DNA of 64,000 nucleotides. It comes from CAVXGU01 sp963761615. Its GTDB lineage: Bacteria; Acidobacteriota; Vicinamibacteria; Vicinamibacterales; CAVVIG01. The stretch lies in contig CAVXGU010000003.1 of NCBI GenBank assembly GCA_963761615.1, forward strand, positions 62,001 through 126,000, read 5' to 3'. This document shows positions 54,123 to 63,175 of the stretch, piece by piece (positions within the stretch are counted from its first letter, which is position 1; every line of letters begins with the position of its first letter). The translations under genes were made by a program, and so were the position numbers. The notes beneath the pieces were generated by a model. That model did no database searches. It worked only from the letters and a program-made list of their open reading frames with translations, and was not told where the DNA came from.

Positions 54123-55997
54123 TCAGACCGACTGAAGAGTGGACGCGGTGCGGAAGCCCGGCACCAGCGCCGCCAGGTGCGTGATCACGGCGTCGGTGTC
54201 GCCTTTCATCGCCAGATACTCGAGCTCGCCCAGCGCCAGGACCAGGCTTTCGTCGTCGATTGTCGAGTTGGCGATGACGCGTCTCACCTTGTCCACAGGC
54301 GAGGGTTCCAGGGTTTCGCCGTCGGCCACCAGCTCTTCGAGCAGCTTCTCGCCAGGGCGGAGTCCGGTGAAGACGATCGGGATCTCCTCGTCGGGCACGT
54401 GGCCCGACAGCCTGATGAGGTTGCGGGCGAGGTCGAGCACGCGAATCTGCTCGCCCATGTCGAGGACGAGCGTCTCGCCACCGTGGCCGAGGGCGGCCGC
54501 GTGAAGAACCAGCTCGACGGCCTCCGGAATGAGCATGAAGTAGCGCTTGATTCTGGCGTCGGTGACCGTGAGGGGACCGCCGGCCCGGATCTGATCCTGG
54601 AAGCGCAGCAGCACGCTGCCGTTGCTGCCGAGGACGTTGCCGAACCGCACCGTGATGAACCGCGTCGGCTCGCAGCCGGACATCATCTGCATGACGAGCT
54701 CGGCGACCCGCTTGGTGGCGCCCATCACGCTCGACGGGTTCACGGCCTTGTCGGTCGAGATGAGGATGAAGCGCTCGGTGCCGTGCCGCGCCGCAGCCTC
54801 GGCCACCGCCTTCGTCCCGCCGACGTTGTTCTTCACGGCCTCGCACGGATTGAGCTCCATGAGCGGCACATGCTTGTGGGCCGCGGCATGGAAGACGATT
54901 TCCGGGCGATGGTCCGCGAAGACGTCGTTGAGACGCGCGCGATCGGTGACGTCGCCGATCAGGGAGTGGACCACGACGTCGCGATGGTCGTCCTGAAGTG
55001 CGGTGGCGGTGGCGTACAGCCCGTTCTCGTAGCGCTCGTAGAGGACGAGCGACTTCGGCTTGAGCATCGCGATCTGCCGGCTCAGCTCCGAGCCGATCGA
55101 GCCGCCCGCGCCGGTGACCAGCACGGTACGCCCGGCAATGAGCGCGCGGACGCGCTCTACGCCGAGATCGACCGGCTCCCGCGACAGCAGGTCTTCGACG
55201 GAGAGGCTCCGCATCTCGTCTCCGGCCGGTCCGTTGTCGGCGACCACCGTGTTGATCGTGACGTTGAAAGGTTCGAGCAGCGTGACGATCCGGCGCAGCT
55301 GTGGCGGTGCCGCGCCCGGAATGGCGAGGATGATCTCTTCCGGCCGTGTCCGTTTCATCACCCACGGCAGATCGGCAATCCGCCCCAGCACCGGTACCCC
55401 GAGGATCCGCTGTCCGACCTTGGCATCGTCGTCGTCTACGAACCCGACGGGATCGTATTCCGAATTCGGGTTGCGTTCGATGTCCCGGATCAGGCGCTCG
55501 CCAGCGTCGCCGGCCCCGAGAATCAGCAGGCGCCGGTCGCCCTTGACGCGGAAGAAGTCGCGGTAGAGCCGCGGGCTGAGCCGGAAGCTTCCCAGGAAGA
55601 TGAGCAGAAAGGCTGCGTCCACGAGGTACACGGATCGCGGGTAGTCGTCCGTGCCGTAGCCGAACCGGACGAAGACGAAGAAGAGCAACGTGCTGGCGAC
55701 GACGGCCGCCGTGATGCGGCGGAGATCCCACAGGCCCACGTAGCGCCAGATGCCCTCGTCGAGCCGGAAGGCGATGATGGTGCCGCCACGGGCGACGATC
55801 AGCCAGGGGAGCGTCCCCATGAACATCCTGAACTCGGCCGGTCGGACGGCGAAGTCGAACCGGAGGTTGAACGCGAGATAGCTGGACGCCACCGCCAGCA
55901 GGAGTTGGAACGCGAAGACGAGAAAACGGCGCCAGCGCTGCGGCAGGTGGAGCGCCAGCCGGACGGGGACGCGGGCGAGTTCCGAAAAGGGGCTCAT
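54123..55997 (-). CDS. FlaA1/CapD-type nucleotide-sugar dehydratase-epimerase
   Basis: The 624-residue membrane enzyme has four N-terminal spans (about 25-150), a CoA-binding-like domain (LILGAGDAGERLIRDI, VGFVDDDDAKVG), and a C-terminal extended SDR domain. The SDR domain carries VLVTGAGGSIGSELSRQIA, HAAAHKHVPLMELNPCEAVK and ISTDKAVNPSSVMGATKRVA; a Met stands where the usual SDR Tyr would be, as in this family. It acts on UDP-GlcNAc, either 4,6-dehydratase or C4 epimerase, to supply sugar for the surface polymer made by the genes upstream. ATG 55997 is the start. Confidence 0.92.
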   Translation of the reverse strand: MSPFSELARVPVRLALHLPQRWRRFLVFAFQLLLAVASSYLAFNLRFDFAVRPAEFRMFMGTLPWLIVARGGTIIAFRLDEGIWRYVGLWDLRRITAAVVASTLLFFVFVRFGYGTDDYPRSVYLVDAAFLLIFLGSFRLSPRLYRDFFRVKGDRRLLILGAGDAGERLIRDIERNPNSEYDPVGFVDDDDAKVGQRILGVPVLGRIADLPWVMKRTRPEEIILAIPGAAPPQLRRIVTLLEPFNVTINTVVADNGPAGDEMRSLSVEDLLSREPVDLGVERVRALIAGRTVLVTGAGGSIGSELSRQIAMLKPKSLVLYERYENGLYATATALQDDHRDVVVHSLIGDVTDRARLNDVFADHRPEIVFHAAAHKHVPLMELNPCEAVKNNVGGTKAVAEAAARHGTERFILISTDKAVNPSSVMGATKRVAELVMQMMSGCEPTRFITVRFGNVLGSNGSVLLRFQDQIRAGGPLTVTDARIKRYFMLIPEAVELVLHAAALGHGGETLVLDMGEQIRVLDLARNLIRLSGHVPDEEIPIVFTGLRPGEKLLEELVADGETLEPSPVDKVRRVIANSTIDDESLVLALGELEYLAMKGDTDAVITHLAALVPGFRTASTLQSV

Positions 55998-56076
55998 TGG
56001 GCTATCTCAAGAATATCGGCCCTTGCTGCGATCCGGTTCAGAAGACGAAGCGCGCAGTTGTGAGCAACGGCGGCGA

Positions 56077-56662
56077 CTATCGGGCCAGGCGAACGAGCGT
56101 CTTGGCGATGAGCACGAGATCGAGGCCGACTGACGAGTGCCGGACGTACTTCCGCCCGAGGCGGATCTTCTCCGGGAGAACCCGCTCCAGGGTACTCCGC
56201 CTCCGGATCGGCCGCGGCCGCCAGCTGCGCCGCCTCGTGCCGGTAGGCAATGGACGCCAGGTCTGTGAGTCCGGGCCTCGCCTCGAGGATTTCCGCGTAT
56301 TCGCTCCGGAACCGCTCCACGAACTGTGGGAGCTCCGGCCGCGGCCCCACTAGGCTCATGTCGCCCTTGAGGACGTTGTAGAGCTGTGGAATCTCGTCCA
56401 GCTTCGTGTGGCGCAGGACGCGGCCGACGCGCGTGATCCGGCGGTCGTTGCCGATCGTGATCGGACGCTCGAGTCCGCCGCCGGCCCGCATCGTCCTGAA
56501 CTTGTAGATGACGAACGGGTGGAACCGCCGGCCCACCCGCACCTGGGTGAACAGCACGCGGCCCGGCGAGTCCAGCTTGATCAGGATCGCGATGACGGCG
56601 AGGACCGGCGACAGCGCCAGGAGGCCGGCGCCGGCCACAACCACGTCGAGACCCCGTTTCAT
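56077..56662 (-). CDS. Initiating sugar transferase (WcaJ/bacterial sugar transferase, frameshifted)
   Basis: The product from ATG 56662 has the bacterial sugar transferase pattern: KRGLDVVVAGAGLLALSPVL with one membrane helix, GRRFHPFVIYKFRTM, TKLDEIPQLYNVLKGDMSLV-GPRPELP, and RPGLTDLASIAYRHEAAQLA. A single extra base in GGG 56190-56192 shifts the last 40 residues. Removing it gives PEKIRLGRKYVRHSSVGLDL and a stop at 56077, about 194 residues in all, the usual short form. It transfers the first sugar phosphate to undecaprenyl phosphate. The start shares one base with the aminotransferase stop. Confidence 0.9.
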
Positions 56663-57822
56663 CACCGGCGGTGGCTCCTGACGGTCATTTGGACGGCGTC
56701 GACGACGTCGTCCACGTCCGCGTCCGTCATCCCCGGGTAAATCGGCAGCGAGACGATGCGTTCGTACGCGGCGGACGCCACCGGAAAGGCGTCCGCCGCG
56801 AGAGTGAGCGTGCGGCGGTAGTAGGGGTGCCGATGCAGGGGAATGAAGTGGACGGAGCAGCCGATGTTCAGCGCTTTCAGGGCCTCGATGAATTCGGCGC
56901 GGCCGATGCGAAGCTGCTCGAGGTCCAGCTGAATCACGTATAGGTGCCATGCGTGCGTCGACTGCGTGTCGCGGAAGGGCCGCGCCACTTCCGGCAGATC
57001 GGCGAATCCTTCGTCGTACCTGGCGGCGATACGGGCCCTGGCGGCGTGGAAGGCATGGCACTTCTTGAGCTGCTCGATGCCCATCGCGGCGGCGATGTCG
57101 GTCATGTTGTCTTTGTAGCCGGCCTCGAGCACCTCGTAGCGCCACGACCCCGCGGCCGTGTACCGCTTCCACCCGTCGTGACTGATGCCGTGCAGGCTCA
57201 TCATCCTGATGCGCTCGGCGCGCTCCTCGCTGTCGGTCGTGACCATCCCGCCTTCACCGGTCGTCAGCGTCTTGGTGGCGTAGAACGAGAAGCAGGTGAG
57301 ATCGCCGATCGCGCCAACCATGACGCCGTCGCGAGACGCCGGCAGCGCGTGGGCGGCATCCTCGACGAGAGCCAGTCCGCGCTGGCGGGCGAGCGCTTGG
57401 AGGGACGGCATGTCGCACGGCAGGCCGCCGAAGTGCACCGGCACGATCGCCCGGGTGCGCGGCGTCAGGGCCGTTTCGACGGCCACCGGGTCGATATTCA
57501 GCGTGGCCGGCTGACAGTCCACGAGGACGGGCCGCGCGTTCAGGTGCACGATCACTTCGGCAGTCGCGGCGAACGTCATCGTCGGCACGACGACCTCGTC
57601 GCCGGGAGCGATCCCGAGGGACTCGAGCGCGAGGTGCAGGGCGGCGGTGCACGAGTTGACGGCGACGGCGTGGCGCGCTCCGACGAACGTCGCGAAGTCG
57701 GCCTCGAACTGCCGGACGCGAGGACCGCTGGTCAGCCATCCCGAGCGGAGCACACCGGTCACCGCGCGGATTTCTTCGTCCCCGACGTCGGGAACGTGGA
57801 AGGGAAGGAACGCTGGCCTCAC
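56662..57822 (-). CDS. DegT/DnrJ/EryC1-family sugar aminotransferase
   Basis: The 386-residue PLP enzyme has LPFHVPDVGDEEIRAVTGVL, VAVNSCTAALHLALESLGIA, VVPTMTFAATAEVIVHLNAR, VEDAAHALPASRDG and the PLP-Lys in SFYATKTLTTGEGGMVTT. It converts a keto nucleotide-sugar to the amino sugar, and pairs well with the FlaA1-type dehydratase two genes downstream. ATG 57822 lies 7 bases before the end of the upstream membrane-protein gene. Confidence 0.94.
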   Translation of the reverse strand: MRPAFLPFHVPDVGDEEIRAVTGVLRSGWLTSGPRVRQFEADFATFVGARHAVAVNSCTAALHLALESLGIAPGDEVVVPTMTFAATAEVIVHLNARPVLVDCQPATLNIDPVAVETALTPRTRAIVPVHFGGLPCDMPSLQALARQRGLALVEDAAHALPASRDGVMVGAIGDLTCFSFYATKTLTTGEGGMVTTDSEERAERIRMMSLHGISHDGWKRYTAAGSWRYEVLEAGYKDNMTDIAAAMGIEQLKKCHAFHAARARIAARYDEGFADLPEVARPFRDTQSTHAWHLYVIQLDLEQLRIGRAEFIEALKALNIGCSVHFIPLHRHPYYRRTLTLAADAFPVASAAYERIVSLPIYPGMTDADVDDVVDAVQMTVRSHRR

Positions 57823-57829
57823 CGATGGT

Positions 57830-59371
57830 CTACTCCGGGGACGACGGCCTCGGGCAGGGTCTCGCCTTGATCGTGGCGGGGCTCTCCGCTGCCGGTGGAT
57901 GACCGTAGAGGGCCGTCCACTGGCCGACCAGCCCGACGGGTATGCGCGAGGCGACGACGCTCGCGCCGGCTCCGTGCGCCGCCGCGAATGCCTGCAGCTT
58001 CGACCACCAGCCTGCGCCCGCGTTCTCCGGGATCTCGACGATCCACATCGCAGGCTCGGGTTTCCCGAGGACGAACGCGGGCCCGAGCGAAGTCTCTTCC
58101 GTTCGAATCGTGGGCAGATCTTTCAGCGCGTCGACGACGAGACGGTAGGACGCGTCCCGGCGAACGAAGACTTCCTTGTCGCCGCGCTCCGAACAGGCCA
58201 GGGCCCACGATGCGTAGGCGGTCTCGATGTCGTTCAGCCGGACTTCGGTTTCGTGGTTGCTCCAGACGTTGCCGAGCGGGACGCGCTCGATCTGCCAGCG
58301 GCTCGCGCCGACCTCGACCGATGTCCTGGGCCGCGTTCCGACGATGTCGAGCGCGGCTTCCGCGAGAGCGGCGTTGGCTGCGATGAGACATGCGACGGCG
58401 ACGGGAAGAAACGCCCGTCCGCGCGCGCGGCTCGCGAAGATGGCGGCCACCGCGAACGCAAGGAGCAGATAGACCGGTCCGAAGTGCCGGGCTGGGCCTC
58501 CACCCACGGTGGACCAGCCCACGATCGTCGGCGCCACCGCGAGGCCGTAGAGCAGAACCGTGGCGCGACGCGTCGGATCGCGGAGATATCGCGGCAGGAC
58601 GAGAGCCAGCAGGAGAAAGGCCGCAAGGCCTCCGCCGAGAACGAACACGACGAGGTTCGTCGAGACGTTCCGCATCTGCGCGAACGCCAGGAAGCTGGAC
58701 ACGACCGTCCGAGGCATGCCGGAGCCGGAGGCGACGATCTGCATGACGCCCAGGATGGCGACCGCCAGAGCGGATCCCGCCACGAGTCGCGGCAGCAGGC
58801 GCGGCGCCTTGTCGTACGCGAGGGCGAAGGCGAGCGGCAGCAGGAGGACCAAGTCCAGCCTGATGACGATCGCGCACGCCCACAGGAAGGCCGTCGCGAC
58901 CGTCGCCGTCGTCGCGGACTCCTGCTCTCTCGTACGTGCGGTGATCCACGCGCCGGCGAAGAAGAACGGCAGGGCCATCGTCCACGGGTGCGCGTACGTA
59001 CTGACCTCCCACACTTCGGGCGTGAACCGCCACAGCACGGTTCCCGCCAGGGCGACCGACACGGGAAAGACGGCCGAGATCGCGAGCAGGAGGAAGACGT
59101 CCGACGCCGTCGAGCCGAGCACGGCCAGGCTGTTGATGACAACCGGGAAGCGATCGCTCGGCAAGGCGAAGAGCCGCCGAAGCGTATTCGCGATCCAGTA
59201 CCAGCCCACGCTGAAGGTTTCCCCCCACCCGTGCTCCATGCCCGCAGGCAGGTAGAGCGCCGTGTGCATGTTGTCGAGGTCTCCGTGCCCGTACCCGTGG
59301 GCGTAGACGAACGGCCACAGCAGGAGCACGTCGAGCAGCAGCATCACGAGGACCGCCCGGCGCCGTGTCAT
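57830..59371 (-). CDS. Polytopic membrane protein, glycosyltransferase-like
   Basis: The 513-residue protein has about ten to twelve hydrophobic segments, beginning with VLVMLLLDVLLLWPFVYAHG, followed by a soluble C-terminal domain (about 380-513). The first periplasmic loop has the acidic GHGDLDNMHT pattern seen in GT39/GT-C-type enzymes, with one Asp-Asn pair, so a lipid-linked sugar transferase is possible, though no decisive motif is visible. ATG 59371 overlaps the upstream GT39-like gene by four bases (ATGA). Confidence 0.68.
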   Translation of the reverse strand: MTRRRAVLVMLLLDVLLLWPFVYAHGYGHGDLDNMHTALYLPAGMEHGWGETFSVGWYWIANTLRRLFALPSDRFPVVINSLAVLGSTASDVFLLLAISAVFPVSVALAGTVLWRFTPEVWEVSTYAHPWTMALPFFFAGAWITARTREQESATTATVATAFLWACAIVIRLDLVLLLPLAFALAYDKAPRLLPRLVAGSALAVAILGVMQIVASGSGMPRTVVSSFLAFAQMRNVSTNLVVFVLGGGLAAFLLLALVLPRYLRDPTRRATVLLYGLAVAPTIVGWSTVGGGPARHFGPVYLLLAFAVAAIFASRARGRAFLPVAVACLIAANAALAEAALDIVGTRPRTSVEVGASRWQIERVPLGNVWSNHETEVRLNDIETAYASWALACSERGDKEVFVRRDASYRLVVDALKDLPTIRTEETSLGPAFVLGKPEPAMWIVEIPENAGAGWWSKLQAFAAAHGAGASVVASRIPVGLVGQWTALYGHPPAAESPATIKARPCPRPSSPE

Positions 59372-60669
59372 GTCGGTTGTACTGCCGGGAGGCGGCTTGA
59401 CGTCGCCTCCGGGCGGGCGCCGCGCACGAGCGCGGGCGTGACGGCGAAAAGAAGACTCATCACCGGCACCATGTAGCGCACGATCGAGAGGACGACGGTC
59501 GTCATGGCCCAGAAGTAGGCCACGATCGCCCAGACGGCGACGGCGGCGCGCCGCGGCGCGCCGCCCAGCCGCCACGCGCGGACCGTCGCGAGGGCGATCG
59601 CGAACAGGTAGGCCCCCTGCATGACGGCGGTGATCAGCTCGAGCCGCTGACTGTCCGACGCATACCAGCTCCTGACCGCCTTGATCGCCGCCAGCTCCGC
59701 GACGCCGTCAGGGTGCCGGCGGATCTCACGGCCGACCGCCGCGACGACGGCTTTCACGCTCGAGAGCGTCGGATACTCGGCGCTGATTTCGGCCATCACG
59801 CTTCGCGCGTCCTCGGGCACCTGGACGCCCTGACGGAACCCCTTGGATCGAACCGCAAAGGTCAGTCCGTCCCGCATCGACATGTGCGCGTCGGTGGCGA
59901 GCGCGACGACCGATCCCGTCCTGGCGAACACCCAGACTTCCCAAGGAGCGACGACGATGAGGCCGCCGAGGAGGATGGCCAGGGCTCCCGCCGCCCGCCG
60001 CCGCGATCCGCTCGACGTCACGAGGATCGCCAGGACGAAGCCGAGTCCGATGGCCGCGGGACGAATCAACATGGCCACGCCGGTCAGCACGCCTGCCGCA
60101 GCAAACTTCCAGAGCGGCACGTCGTCCCGATCGACGACACCGGAGAGCGCGTAGAAGGCGGCTAGGATCGCCAGGGTGAACGGGGTCTCGCTGTTGGGCT
60201 GCCGGAGGAGATAGAGGGCCAGCGGGTACGTCGTCCACGCCGCCCAGGCCAGCAGCGCGGGCGCGGGCCCCCACAGCCTCGCCGCGATCAGGAACACCAG
60301 CAGCGCGGAGACGGCCATCGCCGCCGCGTCGACGGTCTCCAGGACGATTGACTCCGACATGCCGGATTCCCGCGCCATCCAGAAGCATCCGGCGAGCAGC
60401 GCCGGGTATCCGGGAGGGTATCGAAGGTCGAGCTGACCGTGCCGATCCGTCAGGCCCCGTCCTGCCAGGATGTTTCGCGCGACCGGTTCGTAGTGCTGTG
60501 CATAGTCGTTGTCGACGTCGGTCCCCGGACCGCGGCGGAGAGCCGAGAGCGCGATCGCCGCGATCAGGCAGGACACCAGCACCAGCAGCCAGGGTCTCGC
60601 GGCAAGGCCGGCCGCGACGCCGGCGCCAACGCCGTCCATGTTCGACGCAGTCGTGGGCGCGTCCGTCAT
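59368..60669 (-). CDS. GT39/PMT-like membrane glycosyltransferase
   Basis: The 433-residue protein starts at ATG 60669 and has about eleven membrane spans. The first extracytoplasmic loop includes GTDVDNDYAQHYEPVARNIL with acidic residues and RYPPGYPALLAG, the pattern of dolichyl/undecaprenyl-phosphate-sugar transferases of the GT39/PF13231 group. These move a sugar from a lipid carrier onto an acceptor outside the membrane. It overlaps the downstream membrane-protein gene and is separated by 2 bases from the upstream GT2 gene. Confidence 0.82.
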   Translation of the reverse strand: MTDAPTTASNMDGVGAGVAAGLAARPWLLVLVSCLIAAIALSALRRGPGTDVDNDYAQHYEPVARNILAGRGLTDRHGQLDLRYPPGYPALLAGCFWMARESGMSESIVLETVDAAAMAVSALLVFLIAARLWGPAPALLAWAAWTTYPLALYLLRQPNSETPFTLAILAAFYALSGVVDRDDVPLWKFAAAGVLTGVAMLIRPAAIGLGFVLAILVTSSGSRRRAAGALAILLGGLIVVAPWEVWVFARTGSVVALATDAHMSMRDGLTFAVRSKGFRQGVQVPEDARSVMAEISAEYPTLSSVKAVVAAVGREIRRHPDGVAELAAIKAVRSWYASDSQRLELITAVMQGAYLFAIALATVRAWRLGGAPRRAAVAVWAIVAYFWAMTTVVLSIVRYMVPVMSLLFAVTPALVRGARPEATSSRLPAVQPT

Positions 60670-60671
60670 GC

Positions 60672-61727
60672 TCAGCGCGTCGGAACCGCCGCCCGCCGGT
60701 TGCCCGGTCTCCGGTTGAGCAGGACGAAGTCCACCACGCCCTTCAGGAATCCGAGGCCGTACGAGAGGTGCAGGATCGGAAAGACGGCCGTCAGCCAGAA
60801 GATGCAGCCGGGACCCTCGCCCCATCCCGCGTGAGTGGCAGCCGCCGCGTCCGCCGTCGCGTACGCGACGAGCACGGCTGCCAGGAGCTCTCGCGCCACT
60901 GGGATTGGCCACGACAGCGCCGCCAGCGCAAGCGAGGACGACACGAAAGCGGCCGGCACCACCTGGCGCACGGTCATCACCGCTCCCAGCTTCCGGGCGA
61001 CCAGGGGCTTGAAGTAGCCGTACTGGAAGTACATCCGCCAGAGCTTCACGAGCGAGTCGCGCGCGAAGTAGTCGGAGACGATTTCCGGCACCAGGAGAAT
61101 GCGTCCGCCGTGTTTCACGAGGCGCGCATTCAGCTCGTCGTCCTGGTTTCGTACGAGCTCCTCGTCGAACAGACCGATCTCGTCGAAGACCTCGCGGCGA
61201 TAGCAGCCGAACGGCACCGTGTCGACCGACCGCGGCTCACGGGCGCCGATCCGGAAGTGCGAGTTGCCGACGCCGAATGGATGCGATCCCCCGAGCGCGA
61301 TGGCCCGCGCCTTGGCAGAGCGATTGGCGGGCTGCGTCCGGCACACGCCGCCGACGTTGTCCGCGCCGCTCTCGACGAGCCACGACACGACCTTCGAGAT
61401 GTAGTCGGTCGGATAGTGGCAGTGAGCATCGAGCCTGACGATCACATCGCCTCGCGCATGACGGATGCCGATGTTCATGGCCGAGGGGGTAATGCGATCA
61501 GGGTTGTCCAGGCGCGTGAGCCAGGGGTTCGTCCGGAGGTGCCGCTCGATGGCGGCGCGCGTGCCGTCGTCGCTCATGCCGTCGACGACGAGCGCCTCGA
61601 GGCGATCCTTCGGAAAGTCGCTGGCCTCGACCGACGTCAGGCAGGCGTCGATGTAGGCGGCCTCGTTGCGGCACGGGATGACCACCGACACGAACGGAGA
61701 GCGGCGCTCGGGAGCTTCTGCGATCAT
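60672..61727 (-). CDS. GT2 family glycosyltransferase with C-terminal membrane segment
   Basis: The 351-residue protein has a GT-A domain: VSVVIPCRNEAAYIDACLTS, LEALVVDGMSDDGTRAAIER, HARGDVIVRLDAHCHYPTDY with the DxD-like Asp-Ala-His, and DEELVRNQDDELNARLVKHG, followed by two or three C-terminal membrane spans. It fits succinoglycan-biosynthesis ExoA-like enzymes. ATG 61727 overlaps the ligase gene stop by four bases. Confidence 0.9.
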   Translation of the reverse strand: MIAEAPERRSPFVSVVIPCRNEAAYIDACLTSVEASDFPKDRLEALVVDGMSDDGTRAAIERHLRTNPWLTRLDNPDRITPSAMNIGIRHARGDVIVRLDAHCHYPTDYISKVVSWLVESGADNVGGVCRTQPANRSAKARAIALGGSHPFGVGNSHFRIGAREPRSVDTVPFGCYRREVFDEIGLFDEELVRNQDDELNARLVKHGGRILLVPEIVSDYFARDSLVKLWRMYFQYGYFKPLVARKLGAVMTVRQVVPAAFVSSSLALAALSWPIPVARELLAAVLVAYATADAAAATHAGWGEGPGCIFWLTAVFPILHLSYGLGFLKGVVDFVLLNRRPGNRRAAVPTR

Positions 61728-63175
61728 GGATTCCGACGCGGTGACGGTCGCTCGCCCGGCGGCAGCGCGCAGACGACGGCCCTGAACTTGCCTCGATCGG
61801 TCCGGGGCACGGCGTCGACGGCTTCCAGAACGACCTCGATGTCTCCCATCCGGTCCTGCAGGCGCTGGATGAGCGCACGGCCGGCGCTCGGCGAGAACTC
61901 TGGAGCCGGCACGTAGCGCACGCGCAGGCGATCGAGCCGTTCCTGGATAATCTGAGCCTCGATCAGCGGCAGCTCGCTCTTGAACACCGGATCGAGCCGT
62001 CCGATCGGCCGCCCGTCGCGCGTGTACAGCAGGTCGTCGGATCGGCCTTCGATCGACGCCAGCGCCGGGAGCGTGCGTCCGCAGGGGCATCGCACGCTGT
62101 CGGCCAGGGCACCACGGTCTCCGACTCGGTAGCGTACGAGGGGCATGTCGGTGTTCAGCAGCCCGGTGCAGACGAGCTCGCCCGCCTCGCCCGCCGCCGC
62201 GGGCCCTCGCGCGGACAGGATTTCGACCACACCAGCTTCCGGCCACAGATGCATCGTGCCGTGCTCGCACTCGCCGGCGGCCGCGACCGCCTCGGCCATC
62301 CCGTAGGTTTCACGGACCGGGCAGCCGAAGGCGCGGGCGATAGCGTCTCCCTGGTAGGCGTAGAGCGGCTCTGCGTTGGTCACCGCCACACGCAGCCGGA
62401 CGTCGTCGCGTCCGAGACGGAGCGCGCCTCGGGCCAGCTCGTGCAGCGACGAACTGTAGCCGAGGACGTATGTGACGCGGAAGCGGACGAGCGCGTCGAG
62501 GTAGAACGGGATCAGGTCCTGTGCGAGGTGGTACGAGGACAGGTAGAGCTGTCGCAGTCCCCTATTCCAGACCCAGAACGGCGGCCGCCGCTGGGCCACG
62601 GGGGCGACGATCTGCCCTCCCAGGATCGCCCATCGGTCGCGGCGGGACACACCGTACCAGACACGCCATCGCGCCTCGGCCAGCGCGTACCATTCGCGCA
62701 GGACCTTTCGACTCCAGTAAAGCGTCATGGGCGTTCCGGACGTGCCGCTCGTCTGGTCTCGGTACATCCCGGACACCCGGCAGGAGTCGGCGACGAACGC
62801 CCGCGGGTTGGCCCTGACGGCGTCCTTCTCGAGGATCGGCCAGTTCTCGAGCTGCTCCCACGAGGCGCGGTCGCCGCGCCGGCGGCGTTCGGCCCACTGC
62901 TCGCGGTAGAACGGCACGTCGGACGCCGCCCTGCGCAGGATGGCGGCGAGCCGCGCGTCCCGATAGGCCCGCCATGCCGCCTCGTCCCAGCGCTCGCGAT
63001 CCAGCGCCTCAGCGACGAGCCGGTCGGTGCCGGCGCCGTAGCGCCACGAGCGCAGGTACAGCCCCCAGAGACTGGCAGCCGCCGACCGCGGACCGCTCGG
63101 CAGCCGATGGTAGACGCGAAGGGCCCGGTCGTTCAGGCGGCACGCTCCACGGTGGCGAACAGGAGTCTCCGCCAC
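61724..63175 (-). CDS. CapK-like adenylate-forming protein (phenylacetate-CoA ligase family)
   Basis: The 483-residue protein has SGMYRDQTSGTSGTPMTLYW (the AMP-binding P-loop), ETYGMAEAVAAAGECEHGTM, and GRSDDLLYTRDGRPIGRLDP. It is most like CapK/PaaK homologues located in capsule and exopolysaccharide clusters, whose reaction is not defined. GTG 63175 is the first start but overlaps the upstream GT4 gene by 43 bases, so a start further in is possible. Confidence 0.85.
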   Translation of the reverse strand: MAETPVRHRGACRLNDRALRVYHRLPSGPRSAAASLWGLYLRSWRYGAGTDRLVAEALDRERWDEAAWRAYRDARLAAILRRAASDVPFYREQWAERRRRGDRASWEQLENWPILEKDAVRANPRAFVADSCRVSGMYRDQTSGTSGTPMTLYWSRKVLREWYALAEARWRVWYGVSRRDRWAILGGQIVAPVAQRRPPFWVWNRGLRQLYLSSYHLAQDLIPFYLDALVRFRVTYVLGYSSSLHELARGALRLGRDDVRLRVAVTNAEPLYAYQGDAIARAFGCPVRETYGMAEAVAAAGECEHGTMHLWPEAGVVEILSARGPAAAGEAGELVCTGLLNTDMPLVRYRVGDRGALADSVRCPCGRTLPALASIEGRSDDLLYTRDGRPIGRLDPVFKSELPLIEAQIIQERLDRLRVRYVPAPEFSPSAGRALIQRLQDRMGDIEVVLEAVDAVPRTDRGKFRAVVCALPPGERPSPRRNP

